From an uncultured Coriobacteriaceae bacterium (GTDB lineage Bacteria > Actinomycetota > Coriobacteriia > Coriobacteriales > Coriobacteriaceae): a stretch of DNA of 64,000 bases. The notes below the pieces were generated by a model. The model saw nothing but the letters and a program-made list of their open reading frames with translations, did no database searches and was not told where the DNA came from. The stretch spans positions 1 to 64,000 of the forward strand of contig CALUOP010000004.1 in the NCBI GenBank assembly GCA_944322305.1, written 5' to 3'. Shown here one piece after another: positions 13,141-21,553 of the stretch (its first letter is position 1; each line of letters opens with the position of its first letter). The position numbers and the translations under genes were made by a program.

Positions 13141-15984
13141 CTAGCGGCGGCGCTTGGCGTCCGGGCCCTCGAGCGCCTTGGGCGCGCCCCCGCGGCCGAA
13201 GAGCGTCTTGAACCCTAGGCCGATAAGCGCAAGGCCGGTGCGCATGCGCCCGCGCTTGCGGGTGGGAGCCTGCTGGGCCGGCGCGGCGTGCGCGGCTGGG
13301 CGGGGTGCCTCGGCATCTGCGCCCCCGGCCTCGGGCTCGATGAGGGTGGCCTCAACGTGCGCAACCTGCGCGGTTGCCTTCGGGGCGCCGGCCGCCTGCT
13401 CGGCAGGGGCGGCGGCAACGTCTGGCGCGGGGGCCGTGCTCGCAGGGGCTGCGGCGGGAGCGGGCTTCTCGTCCGCTTGGGCGGCGGCCCTTTCGGCCTC
13501 GGGCGCCATGTCCTTGTCGGAGCGCTTCTCGTCCGCGTTGGCGGCAGGGGTTGCCTCAGCTGCTTTTGCGCCGGCCGCCTCGGCCGCAACCGCTGCGCCC
13601 TCGGGCTCGTGCGCGAGCTTCTCGGCCAGCTGCACCACCGCTGCGCTGGGGTTCGGCTCCACGTTGGCCGGGTCGAAGTGCGCGCGGATCTCCTCCTGGC
13701 GCTCGTCGGCCGCCTCCTGGGCGCGGCGGTAGGCGCGCAGCACGAGCTGCGTCTGGGCGTTGTAGTCCTCCTCGCCCTCGGCGCGGGGCACGGGGGCCCA
13801 GGTGCCGTCGGCGGTGAGACGGCGCGCCTTCACGTTGTCGGCCAGCTGCATGTGCATGTAGGTGCGCACCAGCTCGCGGCAGGTGGGGTCGAGCACGGGG
13901 AAGGCGATCTCCACGCGGTGCTCGGTGTTGCGGGTCATCATGTCGGCCGACGAGAGGTAGACCATGTCGCCCTCGACGCCGAAGGAGTAGACGCGCGCGT
14001 GCTCGAGGAAGCGCCCCACGATGGAGCGGATGTGCACGTTCTCGGTCTTGCCGGGGATGTCGGGCAGCAGGCAGGAGATGCCGCGGATGATCATCTCCAC
14101 GCGCACGCCGGCCTGGCTGGCCTCGGCGATCTTGTCGATAACCTCGCGGTCGGTGAGCGAATTCATCTTCATGAACACGTAGGCGCTCTGGCCCGCGCGG
14201 GCGCGCTCGATCTCGCGGTTGAGGCCGTTCATGATAAGCGGCTTTAAGCTCGCGGGGGCCACGCCTAGGTAGCGGTAGACGCCCTTGAGGTTACCGAGCG
14301 AGAGGTTGCGGAAAAACGCGTTGGCGTCCTCGCCGATGCCCTCGTGGGCGGTCATGAGCATGAAGTCCGAGTAGGTCTTGGCGGTCTTCTCGTTGAAGTT
14401 GCCGGTGCCCAGAAGCGTGATGCGCGTGAGCTTCATGCCCTTGCGGTAGGTGAGCTGGCAGATCTTGGAGTGGCACTTGAAGCCCTCCGAGCCGTAGATC
14501 ACCATGCAGCCGGCGGCCTCCAGGCGCTCGGCCCACTGGATGTTGTTGGCCTCGTCGAAGCGGGCGCGCAGCTCCATGAGCACGGTGACCTCTTTGCCGC
14601 CTTCGGCCGCGCTGATGAGGCTCTCGCACAGACGGCTTTGCTTGGCTACGCGGTAGAGGGTGATGCGCAGCGAGATGCACTCCGGGTCGTGCGCGGCGTC
14701 GTGCACGAGCGAGAGGAACGGGTCCATGGACTCGTAGGGGTAGAAGAGCAGCTTGTCACCCTCCATGACTTGCTCGCGCACCGGGCGGTCGGGGTCGAAC
14801 AAGGGGCTCGGCTGGGGGGAGACCGGCGTGAAGAGCAAATCGGCGCGCGAGGCGGCGGGGATGCGGTCCTCCACGGCGAAGACGTAGCCCAAGTCCAGCG
14901 GGATGTCGAGCACGGTGACCGCGCCGGCCGAGAGCTTGAGGGCCTTGCGGATCATGGTGAGGTTGCCCTTCTTGAGGTGCCCCTCGACCTCCAGGCGCAC
15001 CGGCTGCAGGCGCAGGCGCTGCTTCAGGATGCGCTTCATGTGCAGGCGGTAGTCGGAGTCCTCCTCCACGCCCTCGCCGTCGGGGTCGATGTCGGCGTTG
15101 CGAGTGACGCGAATCACGGCGCGGTCGCGCGGCAGGTAGCTGCCGAAGCAGCTGTCGAGGCAGGTCATCATGACGTCCTCGAGGAGCATGTAGCGGTAGG
15201 CCTGGCGGCTCACGTCGCCGCGCACGCGGATCTCCACGGTGCGGTTGAGTGCGCTGGGGACCTCGATCAGGCCGAGCAGGTTCTCCTCGTCGGCGCTCTC
15301 AAGGCCGCAGACCAGGTACAGCGCGCCGTTGCGCAGGTTGGGGAAGGGGTGGCGCGGGTCGATCACGAGCGGCGAGATCACCGGGGCGAGGTAGGCGTGG
15401 AAGTACTGCTCCACGAAGGTGCGCTCCTCGCCGGTGAGGGTTTCGGGGCGCAGGCGCTCCACGCCGCAGGAGGCGAGCTGCGCCTCGATGGCGGAGAAGC
15501 CCGCGGCGGCGCGGCGGGTGAGCGGCGCCAGGGTGTTGTGGATCACGTCGATCTGCTCGGAGGCGGTGAGGTTCCCCTTGTTCTCGAGCGGCTCCTTCTC
15601 CATCGTGGCGAGGTCGGACAGGCCGCCCACGCGCACCATGAAGAACTCGTCTAGGTTGGAGAAGAAGATCGAGACGAACTTCAGGCGTTCGAACAGCGGG
15701 ACGTCCTCGTCGAAGGCCTCGCACAGCACGCGGTTGTCGAAGCGCAGCCACGACAGCTCGCGGTTCTGGGTGTAGGTGAAGTCGTACTTCTCGGCGTTGG
15801 CGATCTTGCGGGCGCTTTGCGTGCTCTCGTCGATAACCGCCTCGCGCTCCGGCGAGATGTCCTCGACCGCGCGGGTCTTCTTGTGCTTCTTCCTGCGTTT
15901 GCCGTTGTCTTTGTCCTTGGACTTGGGCGCCGGGCCCTTGGCTGCGAGCTCGGGGTCTTGGTCGTTCTTGTGCTTAGATGCCAC
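13141..15984 (-). CDS. ppk: Polyphosphate kinase 1 with long C-terminal tail
   Basis: PPK1 polymerises the gamma phosphate of ATP into polyphosphate, reversibly. The core (about residues 65-765) contains NRELSWLRFDNRVL, FFSNLDEFFMVRVGG, the autophosphorylated His505 in FKCHSKICQL and the second active His662 in GRFLEHARVYSF. Their 157-residue spacing equals that of E. coli His435/His592. At 947 residues the protein is about 200 longer than usual. The extra part is a lysine-rich N-terminal 60 residues and a roughly 180-residue Ala/Pro/Glu-rich tail. The tail ends in a basic, hydrophobic stretch (KRGRMRTGLALIGLGFKTLF) that could bind membrane. The start is GTG at 15984 with AAAGGAAG upstream. 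Confidence 0.95.
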   Translation of the reverse strand: MASKHKNDQDPELAAKGPAPKSKDKDNGKRRKKHKKTRAVEDISPEREAVIDESTQSARKIANAEKYDFTYTQNRELSWLRFDNRVLCEAFDEDVPLFERLKFVSIFFSNLDEFFMVRVGGLSDLATMEKEPLENKGNLTASEQIDVIHNTLAPLTRRAAAGFSAIEAQLASCGVERLRPETLTGEERTFVEQYFHAYLAPVISPLVIDPRHPFPNLRNGALYLVCGLESADEENLLGLIEVPSALNRTVEIRVRGDVSRQAYRYMLLEDVMMTCLDSCFGSYLPRDRAVIRVTRNADIDPDGEGVEEDSDYRLHMKRILKQRLRLQPVRLEVEGHLKKGNLTMIRKALKLSAGAVTVLDIPLDLGYVFAVEDRIPAASRADLLFTPVSPQPSPLFDPDRPVREQVMEGDKLLFYPYESMDPFLSLVHDAAHDPECISLRITLYRVAKQSRLCESLISAAEGGKEVTVLMELRARFDEANNIQWAERLEAAGCMVIYGSEGFKCHSKICQLTYRKGMKLTRITLLGTGNFNEKTAKTYSDFMLMTAHEGIGEDANAFFRNLSLGNLKGVYRYLGVAPASLKPLIMNGLNREIERARAGQSAYVFMKMNSLTDREVIDKIAEASQAGVRVEMIIRGISCLLPDIPGKTENVHIRSIVGRFLEHARVYSFGVEGDMVYLSSADMMTRNTEHRVEIAFPVLDPTCRELVRTYMHMQLADNVKARRLTADGTWAPVPRAEGEEDYNAQTQLVLRAYRRAQEAADERQEEIRAHFDPANVEPNPSAAVVQLAEKLAHEPEGAAVAAEAAGAKAAEATPAANADEKRSDKDMAPEAERAAAQADEKPAPAAAPASTAPAPDVAAAPAEQAAGAPKATAQVAHVEATLIEPEAGGADAEAPRPAAHAAPAQQAPTRKRGRMRTGLALIGLGFKTLFGRGGAPKALEGPDAKRRR

Positions 15985-16115
15985 CGTAGCGCTTCCTTTC
16001 TGATGCAGGCGGGCCTGCGCGGTTGGTCGATAGATGTAAGTATAGGGGAGCGCGCGGACACTTGTGTGTGCGCAATGTTAGGGTTCCCGCCCGCGGCCCA
16101 TCCGCTGCGGCGGCG

Positions 16116-16190
16116 CACCTGCCATGGGGGACGGGTACCAATGGCAGAAGATGCGGGCCTGCCACTGGTACCCGTCCCCCATGGCAGGTG
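16116..16190. repeat. REPIN-like inverted pair
   Basis: Two 32-base arms, 16116-16147 and 16159-16190, are inverted copies differing at one base and are separated by 11 bases. Each arm is a full REP-like unit (GCCATGGGGGACGGGTACC and its complement). It lies between ppk and the GNAT gene, which are divergent. Upstream on the minus strand, TATACT at 16039-16044 may be the ppk -10 box. Confidence 0.88.
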
Positions 16191-16259
16191 CCACGGCGCG
16201 CGTGATTGCGTAAACTGGCGGTGGGCGGGCACGCATCGCACACAGGGAAGGGAGCTGCT

Positions 16260-16844
16260 GTGAACACGCCTGTGCTGGAGACCGAGCGCCTGGTGCTGAG
16301 GAAGTTTGCCGAGGACGACCTGGAGGCGCTTTTTGCCATCCTCGCCGACGAGGAGGTCAACCGGTTTTTGCCGTGGTGGCCTGCGCGCACCCTTGAGGAC
16401 GCGCGGAGGTTTTACGAGGAGCGCTACGCCGCGGTGTACCGCGAACCCCAAGGGTACGCCTACGCCATCTGCCTGAAGCGCGACAACGTGCCGGTCGGCT
16501 ACGTTGGGGTTGATGCGGCGGGCGCGCACGACTTCGGCTACGGGGTGCGCAAGGAGCTGTGGGGCAAGGGGATCGCAACCGAGGCGGGTCGCGCCGTGCT
16601 GGACGCGGTGCGCGCCGACGGCCTGCCGTTTGTCACGGCCACGCACGACCGCAAGAACCCCGGCAGCGGGCGGGTCATGCAGAAACTCGGGATGACATAT
16701 CGCTACTCCTACGAGGAGCAGTGGCAGCCCAAGGACATTCCCGTGGTGTTTCGGATGTACCAGCTGAACTTCTCCGCGCCCGAGGACTTCGTGTACCGGG
16801 GGTACTGGGATCGGTACGAGAACCACTTTGTCGAGGAGCTGTAG
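16260..16844 (+). CDS. GNAT family N-acetyltransferase (RimJ/RimL type)
   Basis: This 194-residue acetyltransferase transfers an acetyl group from acetyl-CoA to an amine. It opens with the RimJ/L-type LETERLVLRKFAEDDLEALF and carries the acetyl-CoA loop VRKELWGKGIATEAGRAV, then ATHDRKNPGSGRVMQKLGM, typical of enzymes acting on ribosomal-protein N-termini or small molecules. The GTG at 16260 is preferred over the upstream ATG in frame because AAGGGAG stands six bases before it and the domain begins there. It is monocistronic, with REPIN-like elements on both sides. The substrate is unknown. Confidence 0.88.
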   Translation: MNTPVLETERLVLRKFAEDDLEALFAILADEEVNRFLPWWPARTLEDARRFYEERYAAVYREPQGYAYAICLKRDNVPVGYVGVDAAGAHDFGYGVRKELWGKGIATEAGRAVLDAVRADGLPFVTATHDRKNPGSGRVMQKLGMTYRYSYEEQWQPKDIPVVFRMYQLNFSAPEDFVYRGYWDRYENHFVEEL

Positions 16845-16880
16845 ACGCCAGATCTCGAGGCTGGACTGCTCCTGCCGCCA

Positions 16881-16947
16881 GCCATTGGGGACGGGTACGG
16901 ATGGCAGAGTGCGGAGCACCTGCCATCCGTACCCGTCCCCAATGGCA
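16881..16947. repeat. REPIN-like inverted pair
   Basis: GCCATTGGGGACGGGTAC-type unit at 16881-16906 and its complement at 16921-16947 match over 26 bases, with a 14-base spacer that itself contains a small GTGC/GCAC hairpin. It lies 36 bases after the GNAT stop and could act as its terminator. The unit is identical in its core to the single copy in thyA-folA. Confidence 0.88.
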
Positions 16948-17092
16948 CAATGGCGGGCGTCTCTACGCCCCGAAACAAATCACTTTGTAACGTTTGCCGA
17001 CAGCGGGGCCCGCACGGGCAGGCCGGGTGCTACAGTTACGGTTCGGCTGGTTTTCCGCGCCCGCGCGCGGCGCGTTTGTTGGAAGGAGCACC

Positions 17093-18085
17093 ATGGGCGT
17101 CAACCTCTCGGGTCGGAGCTTCCTCAAGCTTCTCGACTTCACTTCCGCTGAGATCACCTACCTCATCGATCTCGCCGAGGACTTCAAGCGCCTCAAGCGC
17201 ACCGGCACCCCTCACCGCTATCTCGAGGGGAAGAACATCGTGCTGCTGTTCGAGAAGACCTCGACGCGCACGCGCTGCAGCTTCGAGGTTGCCGGTCGCG
17301 ATCTGGGCATGGGCGTGACCTACCTGGATCCCGGCAGCTCGCAGATGGGCAAGAAGGAGTCCATCGAGGACACGGCGCGGGTGCTGGGGCGCATGTACGA
17401 CGGCATCGAGTACCGCGGTTTTGCGCAAGAGATCGTAGAGACCCTGGCCGAGTACGCCGGCGTGCCGGTGTGGAACGGGCTGACCACCGAGTTCCACCCC
17501 ACGCAGATGATCGCCGACATGCTCACCATCCGCGAGAAGCTCGGGCGCCTGGCCGGGCTGAACTTCACCTTCATGGGCGACGCCGGCAACAACGTGGGCA
17601 ACTCGCTCATGGTGGCTTGCGCCAAGCTGGGCCTCAACTTCACGGCGTGCGGTCCAGCCGCGCAGATGCCCGACGCCGATCTGGTTGAGACCTGCCGCGC
17701 CATCGCTGCCGAGAACGGCTGTACCGTGACGCTTACCGAGGACGTTGCGGCCGGCACCGCGGACGCCGACGTGATCTACACCGACATCTGGGTCAGTATG
17801 GGCGAGCCCGACAGCCTGTGGGCCGAGCGCATCAAGCTGCTCTCGCCCTATCAGGTGAACGCCGCCGCCATGGCCAACGCAAAGCCAGGCGCCATCTTCA
17901 TGCACTGCCTGCCGAGCTTCCACGACACCAAGACCACTGTGGGCGCGGAGATCGCCGAGAAGTTCGGCATCACCGAGATGGAGGTCACCGACGAGGTGTT
18001 CGAGAGCAAGCAGAGCGTGGTGTTCGACGAGGCTGAGAACCGCATGCACTCCATCAAGGCCGTGATGTACGCGACGCTGAAGTAA
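17093..18085 (+). CDS. argF: Ornithine carbamoyltransferase
   Basis: The enzyme makes citrulline from carbamoyl phosphate and ornithine, or runs backwards in arginine breakdown. The 330-residue protein has the carbamoyl phosphate loop [27 protein letters not shown], the ornithine-side [14 protein letters not shown], and HCLPSFHD (usually HCLPAFH) near the end. GGAAGGAG (17081-17088) fixes the ATG at 17093 although the frame is open upstream. A TACAGT -10-like box lies at 17031-17036. No other arginine gene adjoins it, so anabolic or catabolic use cannot be told from context. Confidence 0.95.
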   Translation: MGVNLSGRSFLKLLDFTSAEITYLIDLAEDFKRLKRTGTPHRYLEGKNIVLLFEKTSTRTRCSFEVAGRDLGMGVTYLDPGSSQMGKKESIEDTARVLGRMYDGIEYRGFAQEIVETLAEYAGVPVWNGLTTEFHPTQMIADMLTIREKLGRLAGLNFTFMGDAGNNVGNSLMVACAKLGLNFTACGPAAQMPDADLVETCRAIAAENGCTVTLTEDVAAGTADADVIYTDIWVSMGEPDSLWAERIKLLSPYQVNAAAMANAKPGAIFMHCLPSFHDTKTTVGAEIAEKFGITEMEVTDEVFESKQSVVFDEAENRMHSIKAVMYATLK

Positions 18086-18177
18086 GGACAGTGCCGCCGC
18101 TGGCGTTCCAGCTGCGGCGTTGCGGGGCGTGCTCCGGAGCATGTGCCGGTTACGCATCTCTCGCACAGGTCGTTTTG

Positions 18178-18281
18178 TATAGTGATGCAAAACCGCAGCC
18201 TCTCTAGCTGCGTAAACGTAAAAAGCGACGGTTATGCTGCATAAACTCTTCGAGAAAGGCATGCATAACCGTCGCTTCTTT
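18178..18281 (+). ncRNA. Possible small RNA between argF and aroQ
   Basis: A -10-like TATAGT at 18178-18183 is followed about 10 bases later by a hairpin with GCAGC/GCTGC arms (18194-18211), then by the strong terminator-like stem at 18223-18277. This promoter-structure-terminator order would give a transcript of roughly 90 nt. No -35 box fits at 17 bp, so this is tentative. Confidence 0.3.
18223..18277. terminator. Bidirectional terminator between argF and aroQ
   Basis: A perfect 15-bp stem AAGCGACGGTTATGC / GCATAACCGTCGCTT with a 25-base loop is preceded by a run of A and followed by TCTTTG, so it has T-rich tails on both strands. It sits 138 bases after argF and 56 bases before the aroQ stop, as expected for a shared terminator of convergent genes. 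Confidence 0.8.
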
Positions 18282-18332
18282 GTTACGGGGCCGCGTGGTG
18301 TCGCGGCTGGGGCGGCGCCGGGGCGGGCGCGC

Positions 18333-18770
18333 TTAGGCCTCCAGATGCTCCTTCAGCAGCTCGAGCGCGTGGGCATAGCCGGCAAGGCCCTCGCCGGTCA
18401 CGCGAGCAAAGCAGGCCATGCTGGCGTAGGAGACCTGACGAAAGCTCTCGCGGGCGTCCACGTCCGAGATGTGGATCTCGACCGCGGGGATCTGAACGGC
18501 CTTGAGCGCGTCGAGGATCCCCACGCTCGTGTGGGTGTAGGCGGCCGGGTTGATGACGATGCCGTCAAAGACGCCCATGGCCTGCTGGATCTTGTCGATA
18601 AGCGCGCCCTCGTGGTTTGACTGGAACACCTCGACGCTCTCGAAGCCGAGCTTCTCGCCCGCCGCAAGGCAGATGCGCTCGAGCGCGGCGTAGTTCTCGC
18701 TCCCGTAGATGTCGGGCTCGCGGATCCCGAGCAGGTTGAGGTTGGGGCCGTTGATAATCAGCGCTTTCAT
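18333..18770 (-). CDS. aroQ: 3-dehydroquinate dehydratase, type II
   Basis: This is shikimate step 3, dehydrating 3-dehydroquinate. At 145 residues it is the small type II enzyme: NGPNLNLLGIREPDIYG with the catalytic Tyr, SNHEGALIDKI, NPAAYTHTSVG, and EIHISDVDARESFR with the catalytic His. The start at 18770 has AAAGGA upstream; an open extension of 15 codons before it lacks family similarity. It is the last gene of the minus-strand aro operon, 63 bases after aroEK, and ends at the shared terminator. Its leader shares the 15-base string CTGCATCAGAAAGGA with the ppk leader. Confidence 0.96.
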   Translation of the reverse strand: MKALIINGPNLNLLGIREPDIYGSENYAALERICLAAGEKLGFESVEVFQSNHEGALIDKIQQAMGVFDGIVINPAAYTHTSVGILDALKAVQIPAVEIHISDVDARESFRQVSYASMACFARVTGEGLAGYAHALELLKEHLEA

Positions 18771-18833
18771 ATCCGAGTCCTTTCTGATGCAGGGGTTACG
18801 GCGGCCGGGCGACACGAGCCTCGGCCGCCGTGC

Positions 18834-20207
18834 CTACAGCGACTGCCGGTAGGGGAGCGCCTCGAGCAAGGCGCAGGCGGTGGCGCGGGCGTTCTCGCGC
18901 GAGCGCACGACGAGGTCGGCCCATTCGCGGTACAGCGGCAGGCGCTTCTGGGCGAGAAGCGCCACGCCGTCGCGCTGCGACAGCGGCCGGCCGCGGACGG
19001 GGAGCTCGTCAAGGCTGCGGTCGAGCATGACCGTGAGGCTGTTCTGGCGCAGCAGGTCGCGGTTGACCGGCACGGTAACCACGCCGCCGCCGCACGAGAT
19101 CACCTGCCCGGAGCGGGCGGCCACCTCGGCGAGCGCGCGCGTCTCCTCGGCGCGGAAGGCCTCCTCGCCGCGCGTCTCGATAAACGCCTGGCAGCTCGTG
19201 CCGAAGCGCTTCTCAAGCTCGTGGTCGATGTCCACGTGCGCGCGGCCGGTGAGCTTGCTCAGCTGCTCGCCCACGCGGGTTTTCCCGCAGCCTGGCATGC
19301 CGATGAGCGCGATGTTCTGCTCGGAGAAGGACAGGTGCGCGGTGAGCTCGGCGATGCGCTCTGGGCTTATGACCTCGCCGGTGTAGTGGCGCACGGCCTC
19401 GGCGGCTTGCGCCACCAGCATGAGCAGGCCGCCGGCGCAGGGGACGCCGCGGCGCTCGGCGGCGAGCATGAGCCCGGTGCGCGCGGGGTTGTACACGATG
19501 TCGACCACGGCCTCGAGCCCGCCTGAGGCAAGCGCGTTAAACGTTGCACCGTCAAGCGGCGAGGCGGGGCAGCGGGGGTACATGCCCACGGGCGTGCAGT
19601 TGACCACGAGCGCGGCGCCCGCGTACCGGTCAAGCTCGTCGTAGCCGGCTACCGGGGTCGCGGCCGCAGGTCCCGCGGTGCCGGCCGCCGCAGCCTGCGC
19701 GCGGGCGCGCCGCACGCCTTCGGGGTCGCGCGAGACGCACACCGCCTGCGCGCCCAAGTCGAGAAGCACGGTGGTGCAGGTGGTGCCCGCGCCGCCGTCG
19801 CCGCCGAGCACGAGCGCCGTCTTGCCGGCAAGCTCGGGGCAGGCGGCGCTCACCAGCGCCTTGAAGCCGAAGTAGTCGGTGTTGTCGCCGCGCAGGCGGC
19901 CGTTTGCCAGGCGCGTCACCGTGTTGACGTTGCCCAGGCGCGCCGCCACCGGCGAGATCTCGTCCAGATAGGGTACGACCGTGCGCTTGTAGGGAATCGT
20001 GGCGTTGAAGCCCTCCCACTCCTGCCCGCGCACGAAGGCCTCGACGTCTGCGGGCGCGCGCTCAAAGCGCCGGTAGTCAAGCCCCGCCAGCTCGCGGTAG
20101 ATGACCGGCGTGTAGCTGTGCCCGAGCTTCTCGCCCAGTACGCCGTACGGCCGCCCGGCCTGAGGCGCGGCCGTAGGGGCAGAGGGTGCTTCCAATACCT
20201 GAGGCAT
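18834..20207 (-). CDS. aroEK: Fused shikimate dehydrogenase / shikimate kinase
   Basis: This bifunctional protein of 457 residues covers shikimate steps 4 and 5. Residues about 15-290 are shikimate dehydrogenase: GVLGEKLGHSYTP, NATIPYKRTVVPYL with the catalytic Lys, RGDNTDYFGF, and a C-terminal GGLLMLVAQAAEAV. Residues about 298-457 are shikimate kinase: Walker A GMPGCGKTRVGEQL (from residue 303), HVDIDHELEKRFG, RGEEAFRAEE and ISCGGGVVT. The dehydrogenase nucleotide loop reads LGGDGGAGTTCTT rather than the common GAGGA[SA]R, so NADP preference is uncertain. AAAGGATC precedes the ATG. Confidence 0.94.
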   Translation of the reverse strand: MPQVLEAPSAPTAAPQAGRPYGVLGEKLGHSYTPVIYRELAGLDYRRFERAPADVEAFVRGQEWEGFNATIPYKRTVVPYLDEISPVAARLGNVNTVTRLANGRLRGDNTDYFGFKALVSAACPELAGKTALVLGGDGGAGTTCTTVLLDLGAQAVCVSRDPEGVRRARAQAAAAGTAGPAAATPVAGYDELDRYAGAALVVNCTPVGMYPRCPASPLDGATFNALASGGLEAVVDIVYNPARTGLMLAAERRGVPCAGGLLMLVAQAAEAVRHYTGEVISPERIAELTAHLSFSEQNIALIGMPGCGKTRVGEQLSKLTGRAHVDIDHELEKRFGTSCQAFIETRGEEAFRAEETRALAEVAARSGQVISCGGGVVTVPVNRDLLRQNSLTVMLDRSLDELPVRGRPLSQRDGVALLAQKRLPLYREWADLVVRSRENARATACALLEALPYRQSL

Positions 20208-20333
20208 GTCTGATCCTTTCTACAAAACGGTTGCCCGCCCGGTCGTACGTGGTGTCGTCCGGCCGGTCGTGATGCCCGTCCCTCCCACCGGGCGATCGAG
20301 ATAGCCCAAACACCCGTACCCCGCGCTTCTCGC

Positions 20334-21479
20334 CTACACCACCTCGGCGTAGCTGCCGAAGTACGTCACCGTGTCGCACACGTCGTCCAGCGCGTCGAGG
20401 AGCTTCTCGAACTTCTCGCCCGCGGCGCTGCACTCCAGGTCGAAGTAGAACAGGTACTCGAAATCGCGCCCGGGGATGGGGCGGCTCTCGAGTTTGACGA
20501 TGTTCACCCCGAAGGCGTAGAAGCGCTCGAGCACGCGGTAGAGCGAGCCGGGCTCGTGGCCGGTGGTGAGCATGAGCGAGGTGCGCGTGGCGCCGGGATA
20601 CACTGTGGGCTCGGCCGAGATCACCACGAAGCGGGTGTAGTTGCTGTCGGAGTCCTGGACGGACTCGTCGAGCACGGCCAGGTCGTAAAGGCGCGCGCAG
20701 TCGCGGCTGGAGATGGCGGCCACGTCGCGGCGGCCGGAGCCGGCGATCATGGCGGCCGCCTTGGCGGTGTTCTCGCACACGTGCACCTTCACGCCGAGCT
20801 TGTCGAGGTAGTGCTGGCACTGCGCGAGCGCCTGCTCGTGGGAGTAGACCTCGCGTATGTCGGCGAGGGCCATCCCGTGCGGGGCGAGCAGGTCGTGGTT
20901 GATCTTGAGGCGCAGCGACCGCACGATGGAGAAGCGGTAGCGCGCCATGAGGTCGTACACGCGGTTGACCGAGCCGGCGGTGGAGTTCTCGATGGGCAGG
21001 ACGCCGAAATTGCACAGGCCCTCGCGCACGGCGCGGAACACGCCCTCGAAGGCGTTGAAGTACTGGATGCGCGGCACCCGGAAGAGCTTGGTCGCGGCGA
21101 TCTGGCTGTAGGCGCCCTCCACCCCCTGGCAGGCAACGGTGGCGCACTCGGGGAAGGGCTCGGTTGCCGGGCGGAGCGCGGCGCGGAAGGCTTTGGAGCG
21201 CGCACCGGGCTTGTCGGCGGCGAGCAGGGAGAGCTGCTCGGCCTTGCTGATGCTCATGATGAGCGAGAACAGCGACACCGCCTGCGGCGCCAGGCTTGCG
21301 GGCACCTTGGAGGCGACGTCGGCGAGCTTCTCGCGCTCGCGCTGGGCGTCGTAGACGGGCTTGCCGGTGCCGCGCTTGGACTCTGCCACTTCACGGGCGA
21401 GGTCCATGCGCTCCAGGAACAGGCTAACAAGCCCGTCGTCTACCTGGTCGATGCGGGTGCGGATGTCTGAGAGGTCCAT
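20334..21479 (-). CDS. pheA: Chorismate mutase / prephenate dehydratase
   Basis: This P-protein of 381 residues turns chorismate into phenylpyruvate. Residues 1 to about 85 are an AroQ-class chorismate mutase helix bundle (RIDQVDDGLVSLFLERMDLA). About 105-285 are prephenate dehydratase, with QGVEGAYSQIAA, PIENSTAGSV and SNYTRFVVIS. The last 90 residues are an ACT domain (GSLYRVLERF, IVKLESRPIPGR) that normally binds phenylalanine for feedback control. The frame stays open far upstream, but AAGGAG stands before the ATG at 21479 and the mutase domain begins there. Feedback inhibition is expected from the ACT domain, not shown. Confidence 0.95.
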   Translation of the reverse strand: MDLSDIRTRIDQVDDGLVSLFLERMDLAREVAESKRGTGKPVYDAQREREKLADVASKVPASLAPQAVSLFSLIMSISKAEQLSLLAADKPGARSKAFRAALRPATEPFPECATVACQGVEGAYSQIAATKLFRVPRIQYFNAFEGVFRAVREGLCNFGVLPIENSTAGSVNRVYDLMARYRFSIVRSLRLKINHDLLAPHGMALADIREVYSHEQALAQCQHYLDKLGVKVHVCENTAKAAAMIAGSGRRDVAAISSRDCARLYDLAVLDESVQDSDSNYTRFVVISAEPTVYPGATRTSLMLTTGHEPGSLYRVLERFYAFGVNIVKLESRPIPGRDFEYLFYFDLECSAAGEKFEKLLDALDDVCDTVTYFGSYAEVV

Positions 21480-21553
21480 GGGGCTCCTTGGGTTGCGGTG
21501 GGCGAGAGGCGCGGGGCGGCGAGGGGCGCCCGGCGCGAGCGGCGGGGACAGGG

